From the NCBI GenBank assembly GCA_020831525.1, contig JAFIGH010000017.1, positions 1 through 61,844 on the forward strand: a DNA stretch of 61,844 nt, written 5' to 3'. Shown here in pieces: positions 42,794 through 51,402 of the stretch. A program made the translations under genes and the position numbers. The DNA comes from Opitutales bacterium (GTDB lineage: Bacteria > Verrucomicrobiota > Verrucomicrobiia > Opitutales > Oceanipulchritudinaceae). Positions within the stretch are counted from its first letter, which is position 1, and each line of letters opens with the position of its first letter. The notes beneath the pieces were generated by a model that was not told where the DNA came from, made no database searches, and saw only the letters and a program-made list of their open reading frames with translations.

Positions 42794-45520
42794 ATGGCGA
42801 ATCACACACTCCGCTTCCCCGGTTGGGGGTTGATCGTCTCCATGGCGCTCCTCTTCCCGCTTCTCCCACCCCTCGCCGCCCAGGGGTGGCAGGTGGTCGA
42901 TACCTTTGCCGACGGCCAGCCGCAGGCATTTTGGATGACCTCGCCGAGTGCAAATGTCACGTATTCATCGGAGGGCCTCCATCTGCGAACGGATTCGGGC
43001 TGGCCCGAAAACGCGGCGACGCGTCTCCCGATAACGGTCACGAGCGGAAAGGCGACGATCGCTTTTGAGATGTATTTGCCGGAAGGCGCCGCCCCCAACG
43101 AGACCGGGTTTGGGGCCGGCTCGATGGCCATGCTGAGTCGCCCCGTTGGCTGGCAGAGGACAGGGGGCAACAATCGCTTTCAAACGGCCAACGCCGCCCC
43201 GCAGAATCTCGTGAAAGCCACCGAGTGGGGGACCGATTTGCTGGACCCGACGCTCGGCGGGACGTGGTACGCCATCTGGATGGTCTACGATCTGGATGCC
43301 TTTACGGTCTCCCTCCACGCCGATCCAGTGAGCGATGACCCTCCGGCTCAACCGACGCACCGGGGAACTTGGGCCCTCACGGGCGCAAATGCCGCGCAGG
43401 ACTACAGCGAGATTACCCACTTGGCATTTGCTACGGGCGGGTGGCCGGAACCGCCGGACGGCTATGTTGCGCAGGATTCGCTCGGCGGGATCTACCGCAA
43501 CATTTACGCCTCGGAAGGAGAAAACCTGACCCAGCCCATTGCCTCTGAACCGGTTGCACCGGATCCGGTGGACGGCGAGTGGACGGCGGTGGAGACCGTC
43601 CGTTGGGGAATGCCCGAGGCCGAGTGGGGGGGCGATGTAGACCGCCTTCACGTCGATTTCAGCGACGGCTATCTGCATCTGCGGCCGACCGAGAACACGC
43701 ACCACAGCGCCGCGTGGGTGGAGTTGCCGGAAGACCTCTCGTCCGGCCAATTCACCGTGACCTTTGACTTTTATTTGAATGGTCCCGAAGGCGTGCGCAC
43801 GGATATGCGCTTCGACGTCGTCGGCGACGCGTCAATGCCCTACTTTTCGCGGATTGTGCCCGGAACCAACAGTATCGGAGCCACAGGTCCGCCTCATGCG
43901 CAGGCATTGCGCCATAGCTCCTCCACAACGGCAGCGATTCCGGTGACACAAGTCCAGGAGAACTGGTACCACTTTTGGGTACACTATGACATCGACGAGG
44001 AGCGCATTGATTTTTACTACGCACCCCTTGGTTCTCAACCGACAAACGCCGTCCCCGCCGCCACTTGGTCGTTCGCTACGAGAGACCCGGAGTTAGTAGG
44101 GACCAACTTCCGTTACTTCACGGTGAGCTTAAGTAGTCCCGGAAACCCCGGCGTGCGCATCGGCAACCTCCATTTTTCCGAGGGCGAACGCCTCACCCTC
44201 TCGCCCACGGCGGGGACCTTCGAGGCCTTTGTCGACGCTTTTGCGGCGCAGCCGGTGGACACGGCAGCCATCATCGGATCGAGCGCACAGCTCAACGCCG
44301 AACTGACCGAACCGGATCGCTGGAGCCTCCGTTGGCAGGTCTCCTTCGACGGGGGGTCCGGTTTCACCGACCTTGCCGATAACTCCGGGTTCACGGGCAC
44401 GGCGACTCCGGGCTTGATCCTTCATGATGTCACGACGTTTCTCGACGACCTCGTTTTTCGCCTCAGGGCCACCGCTGAGGACGGGGAAATCCAGTTCAGC
44501 GATTCCGTCGTCCTCACGGTTGTGACCGCGCCGCCCGTGATCACCTTCTCCACTGCGGACCGCACGGTTCCGAGCGGAGAGGCCCTCGTTCTGGCGGCGA
44601 CGGTAGAAGGCGGACCGGCCGCAACGATGCGCTGGCAGCGGTCCGCCGACGGCGGCGAAACTTTCGAAGATATCCCCGACGAAGCCCCCTTCTCCGGGGT
44701 GTTCGGTCCCGCGCTCACGATCAATCCCGCGGAGATGGCTCTGGACGGACACATCTTCCGCATCGTCGCGACAAACGAGGCCGGGACCACTTCCAGCTGG
44801 GGTGCGCATGTTACCGTGCTGCCCCCGCCCGCCGTCCCTTCGATCCTTGCCCAGCCGGAAGACCAATCCGTGCGCTACAGTCACGCAGCCGCCTTTGAAA
44901 TCGCCGTCGAGGCCCATCCCCCGGAGGCCATCCGTTGGCAGCTTTCTCTGGACGGCGGCATTTCCTTCGCGGATCTCTCGGAGAATGCCTTCGGCATCTT
45001 CACTGGCACGGCCACGCCCAATCTAGTGATGAACGCCGCGAGCGCCTTCTTCGACGGTATCCACCTGCGTGCCCGGGTTTATAACAGCGTTGGCCAGACC
45101 TTCACCGAGGCCGCGCAACTGACCCTCCGCGAAAATCCGACCCTCGCTGAGTGGGCGGGGGACATCGGCCTGCCCCCGGATCAACGCGGCCCCCGTCATC
45201 GCCACGGCTCTCTCGGGTTGACGACCCTCGAAGCTTTTGCCTTCGGGCTCCATCCGGAGGAGCACGTTCTCCCGTCCCACTTGCCCCATCTGCACCGCGC
45301 CGACGGTGAGCTGCGCCTGCGTTATCGGCGGAACATAGCCGTCCACGGGCTTTCCTTCCTCGTCGAAGTCTCCCCCGACCTCGCGGCTTGGACCGTCGTC
45401 GATGTGGAGGACCACTTGGTTGGTCGTGACGGGGAATCCGTCGAGGTGCGCGAGGCTGCTTTTGAGGATGGCGGGGAAGATCTCTTTCTCCGTCTCCGTC
45501 TCGCAATCCCCGAGGAGTAG
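42794..45520 (+). CDS. Large secreted protein with tandem lectin-like and Ig-like domains
   Basis: The 908-residue protein has a signal peptide ending near PPLAAQG. Two tandem domains of about 210 residues follow (about 30-245 and 255-465), each with an aromatic-rich jelly-roll pattern, for example AFEMYLPEG and FDFYLNGPEG. Then come three Ig-like repeats (about 480-770) with the internal pattern RWQ-S-DGG-F followed by TGTATP or similar. The last about 100 residues (AFAFGLHP to LFLRLRLAIPEE) form a domain shared with the glycoside hydrolase at 58804-61548, perhaps a sorting or anchoring domain. No catalytic site is recognisable. Probably an adhesin-like or matrix protein of the cell surface. 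Confidence 0.7.
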   Translation: MANHTLRFPGWGLIVSMALLFPLLPPLAAQGWQVVDTFADGQPQAFWMTSPSANVTYSSEGLHLRTDSGWPENAATRLPITVTSGKATIAFEMYLPEGAAPNETGFGAGSMAMLSRPVGWQRTGGNNRFQTANAAPQNLVKATEWGTDLLDPTLGGTWYAIWMVYDLDAFTVSLHADPVSDDPPAQPTHRGTWALTGANAAQDYSEITHLAFATGGWPEPPDGYVAQDSLGGIYRNIYASEGENLTQPIASEPVAPDPVDGEWTAVETVRWGMPEAEWGGDVDRLHVDFSDGYLHLRPTENTHHSAAWVELPEDLSSGQFTVTFDFYLNGPEGVRTDMRFDVVGDASMPYFSRIVPGTNSIGATGPPHAQALRHSSSTTAAIPVTQVQENWYHFWVHYDIDEERIDFYYAPLGSQPTNAVPAATWSFATRDPELVGTNFRYFTVSLSSPGNPGVRIGNLHFSEGERLTLSPTAGTFEAFVDAFAAQPVDTAAIIGSSAQLNAELTEPDRWSLRWQVSFDGGSGFTDLADNSGFTGTATPGLILHDVTTFLDDLVFRLRATAEDGEIQFSDSVVLTVVTAPPVITFSTADRTVPSGEALVLAATVEGGPAATMRWQRSADGGETFEDIPDEAPFSGVFGPALTINPAEMALDGHIFRIVATNEAGTTSSWGAHVTVLPPPAVPSILAQPEDQSVRYSHAAAFEIAVEAHPPEAIRWQLSLDGGISFADLSENAFGIFTGTATPNLVMNAASAFFDGIHLRARVYNSVGQTFTEAAQLTLRENPTLAEWAGDIGLPPDQRGPRHRHGSLGLTTLEAFAFGLHPEEHVLPSHLPHLHRADGELRLRYRRNIAVHGLSFLVEVSPDLAAWTVVDVEDHLVGRDGESVEVREAAFEDGGEDLFLRLRLAIPEE

Positions 45521-45907
45521 GGGCGTCGCCTATTGTCGTGCCCTCCAGGGGTTAGGCGGCGGTTGTTCTTCAGCGTGCCAACGATCACAAACGATGTGAA
45601 TTATCGTTGGAGGGGCGGGCGCGTCAGGATGGTTCCGCGGCAATACGCGCGCGGCTCCTATGGCGCGGGGACAGCGGCGGGGGTAAGGGAGCGGGGGACG
45701 TAGCTGTGGGCCATTTTGGCCCCCGGAACCGTGCGAAGGGAAGGGATGGGGATGAAGCGGGGTGCGGGCGGGTTCGTGCGGCGTGGGACCCGGCCCCTGA
45801 AAGGGACCCGGCTACGGCGGGCCGGGGCCAAGTTCCAAAGAGCGGAGCAGCCGACAATTCGAAGACCATGTTTCCTCTCCGTGTGGATCTTGGCGCGGAT
45901 GCGCGGG
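45521..45907. other. Intergenic region with GC-rich repeat E fragment
   Basis: About 390 bases without a gene. GGGCCATTTTGGCCCCCGG (45708-45726) resembles the repeat E at the right edge of the window. A GACCCGGCCCC/GGGACCCGG pattern near 45787 could form a hairpin. Confidence 0.5.
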
Positions 45908-46636
45908 TCAGCGGAAGAGGTTGTATTTGAGGATGGCGTAGATGGCGCGGAAGCCGTCGCGCCAGCCGATTTTTTTGCCTTCCTCGTAGGTGCGGCCGTA
46001 GTAGGAGATGCCGACTTCGAAGATGCGGGGGTTGAGTTTGGCGACTTTGGCGGTGATCTCGGGCTCGAAGCCGAAGCGGTTCTCCTCGACAGTGATCTGC
46101 GCGAGGATGTCGCTGCGGAAGACTTTGTAACAGGTCTCGACGTCTGTGAGGTTGAGGTTGGTGAGCATGTTGGAGGCGAGGGTGATGAGGCGGTTGGCGA
46201 CCATGTGCCAGAAGTAGACGACGCGGTGCGGGCCGCCGCCCATGAAGCGGGAGCCGAAGACGACGTCGGCGCGGTTTTTGAGGATGGGGTCGATGAGGCC
46301 TGGGTATTCGGCGGGATCGTATTCGAGGTCGGCGTCCTGGATGATGACGATGTCGCCGGAGACGGCGGCGAAGGCGGTGCGCAGTGCGGCGCCCTTGCCT
46401 TGGTTGTGGTCGTGGCGGAGGACGTGCAGTCCCGGAATGTCGGCGGATTCGAGGAGGGCTGCGGTCTGGTCGGAGGAACCGTCGTCGACGGCAATGATCT
46501 CGTGGATCTCGACGGGAGTGGCGCGCACGCGCCCGAGGAGTTCGAGGACGGTCGCCTCCTCGTTGTAGCAGGGGATGACGACGGAAATCCGCGGCAGGCC
46601 GGGCGTCGGTGTCTCAGGTGTGTCGACGGAGGGCAT
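45908..46636 (-). CDS. Family 2 glycosyltransferase (DPM1-like)
   Basis: The product is 242 residues from MPSVDTPETPTPGLP. The GT2 signatures are present: ISVVIPCYNEEATV, AVDDGSSDQT, the DXD-like IIQDADLEYDP, and FGSRFMGG. It lacks C-terminal membrane helices, as in the soluble dolichol-phosphate mannosyltransferase type. The family transfers a sugar to a polyprenyl phosphate carrier. In Verrucomicrobiota such enzymes feed surface glycan synthesis. The gene is transcribed divergently from purU. The 25-codon upstream extension is rejected. Confidence 0.9.
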   Translation of the reverse strand: MPSVDTPETPTPGLPRISVVIPCYNEEATVLELLGRVRATPVEIHEIIAVDDGSSDQTAALLESADIPGLHVLRHDHNQGKGAALRTAFAAVSGDIVIIQDADLEYDPAEYPGLIDPILKNRADVVFGSRFMGGGPHRVVYFWHMVANRLITLASNMLTNLNLTDVETCYKVFRSDILAQITVEENRFGFEPEITAKVAKLNPRIFEVGISYYGRTYEEGKKIGWRDGFRAIYAILKYNLFR

Positions 46637-46754
46637 GGTGTGTAAGCGTTTCGGTGCGGGAGGAATGTCGTCGGCGTGCGCGGGCGAGGCAAGGTGTTTT
46701 GCGCGCTGCAAATCGCCCTTGCGTGTTTCGCGGGCGCGGCAATCGTCGTCTCTG

Positions 46755-47624
46755 ATGAATGCGAATGACGCGCCGAATTCGTCCGTTTCTCTTGTCGCGC
46801 TGCTGCACGGTCCCGACCAGCCGGGTCTGGTGGCGCGTACCTCCGGGTGGATCTACGAGCGCGGGGGCAACATCCTGCATGCCGACCAGCACCGCGACGA
46901 CGAAGCGGGCGTGTTTTTCCAGCGCATCGAGTGGATACCGGCGAACGGCGGCGGGGCGGACGCGGAGTCTTTCGACGCGTTCGCGCGGTCGCTGGGGATG
47001 ACGGTGGAGACGGTGTGGACGGGAGATCTGCCGCCTGTGGCGTTGTTTGTTTCGAAGATCCCGCACTGCTTTCACGACCTCCTCGCGCGCTGGCGCCTTG
47101 GCGAGTTCCGCGGCAAGCTCGCGTGCATCGTGTCGAACCATACCGATCTCGAGGCGGACGCGCGCTACCACGGGATCCCGTTTTTCCATGTGCCGGTCGA
47201 CCGTGCGCACAAAGCGGAGGCGGAGGCGCGGCAGCTCTCCATCCTCCGTGAGCACGGGGTGCGGCTGGTGGTCCTCGGCCGCTACATGCAGGTGCTTTCG
47301 GAGGATTTTCTGGAGACCTGCGGCTGCGCCGTGATCAACATCCACCACAGTTTTCTGCCCGCCTTCGCGGGGGCGCGGCCTTACCACCAAGCCTACTCAC
47401 GGGGTGTGAAGCTCATCGGCGCGACGGCCCACTATGCCACGGCTGTGTTGGATGACGGACCGATCATCCAGCAGGATACCACGCATGTGAATCACCGGCA
47501 CAGCGTGAGCGATTTGGTCCGGCGGGGGCGGGACTTGGAGAAGAGCGTCCTCGCGCAGGCTGTGCGCTGGCACCTGCAGCACCGGGTGCTCGTCTACGGG
47601 AACAAGACGGTCGTTTTCGACTGA
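46755..47624 (+). CDS. purU: Formyltetrahydrofolate deformylase
   Basis: The product is 289 residues from MNANDAPNSSVSLVA. An N-terminal ACT domain (LLHGPDQPGLVARTSGWIYE, NILHADQHRDDEAGVFF) is followed by a formyltransferase-type hydrolase domain. The catalytic residues are seen in INIHHSFLPAF (Asn), GATAHY (His) and LDDGPIIQQD (Asp). PurU releases formate from 10-formyl-THF, balancing C1 units with purine synthesis. The open frame continues about 60 codons upstream but that part overlaps the divergent glycosyltransferase. It is followed, with a 5-base gap, by the convergent sua5 gene. Confidence 0.96.
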   Translation: MNANDAPNSSVSLVALLHGPDQPGLVARTSGWIYERGGNILHADQHRDDEAGVFFQRIEWIPANGGGADAESFDAFARSLGMTVETVWTGDLPPVALFVSKIPHCFHDLLARWRLGEFRGKLACIVSNHTDLEADARYHGIPFFHVPVDRAHKAEAEARQLSILREHGVRLVVLGRYMQVLSEDFLETCGCAVINIHHSFLPAFAGARPYHQAYSRGVKLIGATAHYATAVLDDGPIIQQDTTHVNHRHSVSDLVRRGRDLEKSVLAQAVRWHLQHRVLVYGNKTVVFD

Positions 47625-47629
47625 GGGGC

Positions 47630-48670
47630 TCAGCCTGTCGCGGCGCGGCGCAGGCGGTCGTTGATGGTATCGCCGAGGGGAGAGTGCGCCGCGCGTTCGA
47701 TGTGGATGCGCGTGAAGCCGAGACTGTCGAGCCGCCGGAGGAGCGCGTAGAGGTTGCGTGCGGTGTCGGCGGGGTCGCCGGATTCTGAGAACCAGAACAC
47801 GGACGATCCCTCGATCCCGTCCAAGGCATGTTCCCGGCGGTGCTGGAAGACCGCCGCCTCACCCCTGCGGGCGGCGGGGAGCGCTCCATGTGCGAAAAGT
47901 ACGGCGGGTGTGGCCGGACTGTAGTGGCGTGCGAGCATGCCGGGTGCTTCCACGGCGGCCCCGGATTTTGCCTCCTCGGGCGCGGCTTCGACGGCTTCGC
48001 CGAGAGCCTCCGAGAGTTCTTCGCGGGAGATGCTTCCGGGGCGGAGAATGCGGGCGGGGCGGTCCGGCGCGAGGGCGACGATGGTGGATTCAATTCCGAC
48101 AGAGCATGGACCGCCGTCGAGAATCCACGGGATGCGTGTGCCCAGTGACTCGGCGACGTGTTGCGCGGTCGTGGGCGAGATGTAGCCGAAGGGGTTGGCG
48201 CTCGGGGCGGCAAGGGGAATGCCGGCGGCGGCGAGGAGGCGGCGCGCGGCGGGGTGGGCGGGGGAGCGCAGGGCGACAGTCGGCTTGCCCGCCGTGACGA
48301 TGGCGGGGACAGCCGCGCGTTTGGGGAGGACGAGGGTGAGCGGCCCCGGCCAAAAGGCTTCGGCGAGGCGGACGGCGCGCCCGTCGAACCGCGCGAGACG
48401 CTCACCCGCGGCGCGGTCGGGCACATGGACGATGAGGGGATCGAGGAGGGGGCGCCCCTTGACTTCGAAGATGCGGCGGCAGGCGGCTTCGTCGAGGGCG
48501 CTGGCGGCGAGGCCGTAGACGGTCTCGGTGGGAATGGCGACAAGTTGTCCGGCGCGAAGCGCTTCCGCAAGTTTCGCGAGGTCGGAGGCGGTGTCGGTAC
48601 AAAACAAAGCGACCCGGTTGCCGGAGGCGGGGGTCGCTTGGGCGTTGCGGTCGGGCGCGGGCACGGGCAC
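47630..48670 (-). CDS. sua5: L-threonylcarbamoyladenylate synthase, Sua5 type
   Basis: The 346-residue protein has an N-terminal YrdC fold (QLVAIPTETVYGLAAS, IFEVKGRPLLDPL, WPGPLTLVLPK, PLAAPSANPFGYISPTTAQH). A linker follows, and a C-terminal Sua5 domain from about residue 235 (PGMLARHYSPATP, GDTINDRLRRAA at the end). It makes the threonylcarbamoyl-AMP used by the TsaD complex to form t6A37 on ANN-decoding tRNAs. It is about 25 bases downstream of the rpsR gene on the same strand, a joint translation-related unit. Confidence 0.93.
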   Translation of the reverse strand: MPVPAPDRNAQATPASGNRVALFCTDTASDLAKLAEALRAGQLVAIPTETVYGLAASALDEAACRRIFEVKGRPLLDPLIVHVPDRAAGERLARFDGRAVRLAEAFWPGPLTLVLPKRAAVPAIVTAGKPTVALRSPAHPAARRLLAAAGIPLAAPSANPFGYISPTTAQHVAESLGTRIPWILDGGPCSVGIESTIVALAPDRPARILRPGSISREELSEALGEAVEAAPEEAKSGAAVEAPGMLARHYSPATPAVLFAHGALPAARRGEAAVFQHRREHALDGIEGSSVFWFSESGDPADTARNLYALLRRLDSLGFTRIHIERAAHSPLGDTINDRLRRAATG

Positions 48671-48694
48671 GGCGTGCGTGTGCTGCGGTTGCCC

Positions 48695-48895
48695 CTACTT
48701 GACGAGGAGGAGGTGCCGCGCGCGCTTGATCGTCTTGGTGATGTGGCGCTGCTGGATGGCGGTGAGCCCCGTGATGCGCCGCGGAAGGATCTTGCCGGTG
48801 TCGGTGACGAACCGCGAAAGTTCCTCGGTGTCCATGTGCGTAAGCGTCATGGGTTCCTTGCGCTCGGGGCGCGTTGCTGTGTTTTCCGTGGTCAT
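48695..48895 (-). CDS. rpsR: 30S ribosomal protein bS18
   Basis: The product is 66 residues from [13 protein letters not shown]. The family core [19 protein letters not shown] is followed by [17 protein letters not shown]. It is slightly shorter than the usual bS18, has no cysteine, and ends right after the RARHLLLVK helix. It binds the 16S platform near bS6. Unlike the usual arrangement there is no rpsF, ssb or rplI next to it; instead it is followed by sua5. A second rpsR elsewhere in the genome is possible. Confidence 0.93.
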   Translation of the reverse strand: MTTENTATRPERKEPMTLTHMDTEELSRFVTDTGKILPRRITGLTAIQQRHITKTIKRARHLLLVK

Positions 48896-49013
48896 AAACG
48901 CGCCACAATCAGCAACGGTCCCGCGCGGCTCAAGCAAATTTTGCCGAAAAGTAAGCGGCCGTCTTTGGACTTGATGCGCGGGGGAGTGGTCCGCACTCTC
49001 GACCTTTTTTACC

Positions 49014-50072
49014 ATGCAGTCGTTTCTTCAGTTATCCGCAGGGGTGCGGGCGGTGGCCGCGGTACTGGCCGGTCTTGTGGTCTTTCTGATCTTCGACCAG
49101 TTCCACTGGTGGAAGCGGCATGACGAATATATGTTCGGGATGATCGTGCCGTTTTTTGTGGGGTTTGTCGTATTCGACCGCTGGCCGCGGATCTACCGCA
49201 TCCTCACGGGCAAACGCCTCGGAGAAAAGCCGGACAAGAATCTCGCGAAGTTCGAGGAGCGCGTTGAAAAGACGGCGGATTCTCCGGCGGACGGTGTGCT
49301 GGTAAAACTGACCACGGCGCTGGCCTTCTGCGCGGTGCTCGGCGGACTCTTCTTTTTCCTCTTTGGCTCGCTCTACCGCGCCATGGAGGGGGCGAATCTC
49401 GTCACTTCGACCGCCTACGCCTACGGGTTTCCAGCGATTCTGCTGGGGACAGTGTTTCTGCTCTCCCGGCGCACCGCGGATGACGAACCCGTGCCGTACC
49501 GCCACCGGCTCATGCTCACGGGAATGTTCCTCTTTCCGGCGTTGATCTGGATGCTTTCGGTGCCGATGTTCGACGTCCTCAACCGGGCCGTGAGCACCAC
49601 GCTCATGAACCAAGTGGCGACGATCGTCTACCACACCTTCGATTTCCTCGGCTATGCCATCGTGCGCGAGGGCAGCGTACTGCTCCTGCCCAGCGGCGAG
49701 GTCGGGGTGGAGGACGCCTGTTCGGGCATCCGTTCGCTCACGGCGTGCCTTTTCGCCGGTTCGTTCATCGGTGCGGTGTTCTTCGAGAGCTTCACGAAGA
49801 AAGTGGTCATGGTGGGCATGGCGATGGTGTTCGCCTTCATCAATAACATCCTGCGCAGCCTCTTTCTCACCGCCTACGCCTACGGCCTCGGGCCGGGGGC
49901 CTTGGAGGGCGATCTCGAGTTTCTCGGCATGAACCTCGGCAACATCCACGATTTCACCGGCTGGGTGGTCCTCGGCCTCACGGTGGTCGTTCTCCTAATC
50001 CTCGTGAAAATCTTCTCCATCCGGCTCGAATTCGAGATGGATCCGGCGCAGGGGGCCGGCGCATCCGCCTGA
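49014..50072 (+). CDS. Exosortase/archaeosortase family protein
   Basis: A 352-residue protein with about eight membrane helices. The active-site residues of exosortases are present: Cys236 in [11 protein letters not shown], Arg281 in [14 protein letters not shown] and His312 in NIHDFTGW. Exosortases are transpeptidase-like membrane proteins that cut C-terminal sorting tails (PEP-CTERM and relatives) and join them to surface material. No adjacent EpsI-domain partner is seen and no protein in the window ends with a clear PEP-CTERM tail. It sits divergently from rpsR (about 120 bases) and 125 bases before glgM. Confidence 0.93.
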   Translation: MQSFLQLSAGVRAVAAVLAGLVVFLIFDQFHWWKRHDEYMFGMIVPFFVGFVVFDRWPRIYRILTGKRLGEKPDKNLAKFEERVEKTADSPADGVLVKLTTALAFCAVLGGLFFFLFGSLYRAMEGANLVTSTAYAYGFPAILLGTVFLLSRRTADDEPVPYRHRLMLTGMFLFPALIWMLSVPMFDVLNRAVSTTLMNQVATIVYHTFDFLGYAIVREGSVLLLPSGEVGVEDACSGIRSLTACLFAGSFIGAVFFESFTKKVVMVGMAMVFAFINNILRSLFLTAYAYGLGPGALEGDLEFLGMNLGNIHDFTGWVVLGLTVVVLLILVKIFSIRLEFEMDPAQGAGASA

Positions 50073-50181
50073 GCGGACCGAGGGGGGCGGTATGCGGTGT
50101 GGCGGGTCCGGGATGAATCCTTGATTTCGGGCTCGCGCCGGTGGTGCGGCGGGTCGTTAATTGTATCCGAAGGAAGAGGAT

Positions 50182-50187
50182 AGGAGA
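50182..50187 (+). promoter_or_regulatory. Ribosome binding site of the glycogen synthase gene
   Basis: An AGGAG-type site (within GGATAGGAGACG) lies about 10 bases before the ATG at 50197, supporting that start. Confidence 0.5.
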
Positions 50188-50196
50188 CGATAGACC

Positions 50197-51402
50197 ATGA
50201 AAGTGCTACTGCTGACCAATGAATTTCCTCCGCAGACCTACGGCGGCGCGGGGGTGCATGTGGACTACCTGAGCCGCGAGTTGCGCAAGCTGTCCGCTGT
50301 CGATGTGCGCGCCTTCGGCAAGCAGCATGTGCGGGAGGAAGGCTACGAGGTGACGGGGTTCTCCGTCGACACCTCGGGCTACAAGGCGCCGAAGAATCTG
50401 CACGGTGTCTTCGCCGCGGCGCAGCGGGCCATCGATTTCAGCGCCGCCGGCGTCGACGCCGACATCGTGCACGTGCACACATGGTACGCGCACATGGGCG
50501 GGATTGTCGCGAAGCACTGCTACGGAATTCCGCTCGTTGTCACCGTGCACAGCCTTGAGCCCCTGCGCCCGTGGAAGCGCGAACAGCTCGGCGGCGGATA
50601 CGAGTTTTCGTCGTGGGTGGAACGCACCGCCATCGAAATGGCCGATGCCGTCATCGCCGTGTCCGACGGCACGCGCAACGACATCCTGCGCCTCTTCGAC
50701 GTAAACCCGAAGAAGGTGCACATCATCTACAACGGTATCGACACGGAGGAATTCCACAAAGGTGACGCTTCGCCCGTGCTCAACCGCTTCGGGATCGACC
50801 CTGACAAGCCGTATGTCCTCTTTGTCGGCCGGATTACGCGGCAGAAGGGCATCACCTACCTTGCTGAGGCGATCCGCTTTATGGACCGGGATTACCAGGT
50901 GGTCCTCGCAGCGGGAGCGCCCGACACTCCGGAAATCGCGGCGGAGATGAAGGCGCTCGTGGCGGCGGCCTCGAAGGACCGCGACGGGATCTTCTGGATC
51001 GACGAGATCCTTGACCGACCGACGATCATCCAGCTGTATTCGGGAGCCGAGGTCTTCTGCTGCCCCTCGATCTACGAGCCGTTCGGCATCATCAACCTCG
51101 AGGCGATGGCTTGCGAGACGGCGGTCGTCGGGTCCTGCGTGGGCGGTATCCCGGAGGTTATCGTGCATGACCAGACGGGCTTTCTCGTCCCGGTCGCGCA
51201 GGAGAATGAAGCGCCCTACCTGCCGGTCTCGCCGGAGGACTACGCCCGCGATCTCGCCGAGCAAATCAACCGGCTCATGGCGGATCCCCAGTTACGCGCG
51301 CGTTTTGCGGCGGCGGGGCGGGCGCGTGCCGAAGAACGTTTCGGTTGGCCGCGCATCGCGCGGCAGACCCACGAACTCTACCAATCCTTGATCCGTAAAT
51401 GA
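50197..51402 (+). CDS. glgM: GT4 glycogen synthase / alpha-maltose-1-phosphate synthase (GlgM-like)
   Basis: The 401-residue protein has two Rossmann lobes. The N-terminal part is MKVLLLTNEFPPQTYGGAG with the conserved GGAG loop and HVHTWYAHMGG. The C-terminal part has FVGRITRQKGITYLAEA and the GT-B nucleotide-binding CCPSIYEPFGIINLEAMAC. It is of the actinobacterial GlgA/GlgM type (GT4), not the E. coli GT5 type. In mycobacteria GlgM makes maltose-1-phosphate from ADP-glucose and glucose-1-phosphate, the donor for GlgE. The next gene is GlgE and overlaps by ATGA. This supports the maltose-1-phosphate role, though glycogen elongation is also possible. Confidence 0.85.
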   Translation: MKVLLLTNEFPPQTYGGAGVHVDYLSRELRKLSAVDVRAFGKQHVREEGYEVTGFSVDTSGYKAPKNLHGVFAAAQRAIDFSAAGVDADIVHVHTWYAHMGGIVAKHCYGIPLVVTVHSLEPLRPWKREQLGGGYEFSSWVERTAIEMADAVIAVSDGTRNDILRLFDVNPKKVHIIYNGIDTEEFHKGDASPVLNRFGIDPDKPYVLFVGRITRQKGITYLAEAIRFMDRDYQVVLAAGAPDTPEIAAEMKALVAAASKDRDGIFWIDEILDRPTIIQLYSGAEVFCCPSIYEPFGIINLEAMACETAVVGSCVGGIPEVIVHDQTGFLVPVAQENEAPYLPVSPEDYARDLAEQINRLMADPQLRARFAAAGRARAEERFGWPRIARQTHELYQSLIRK

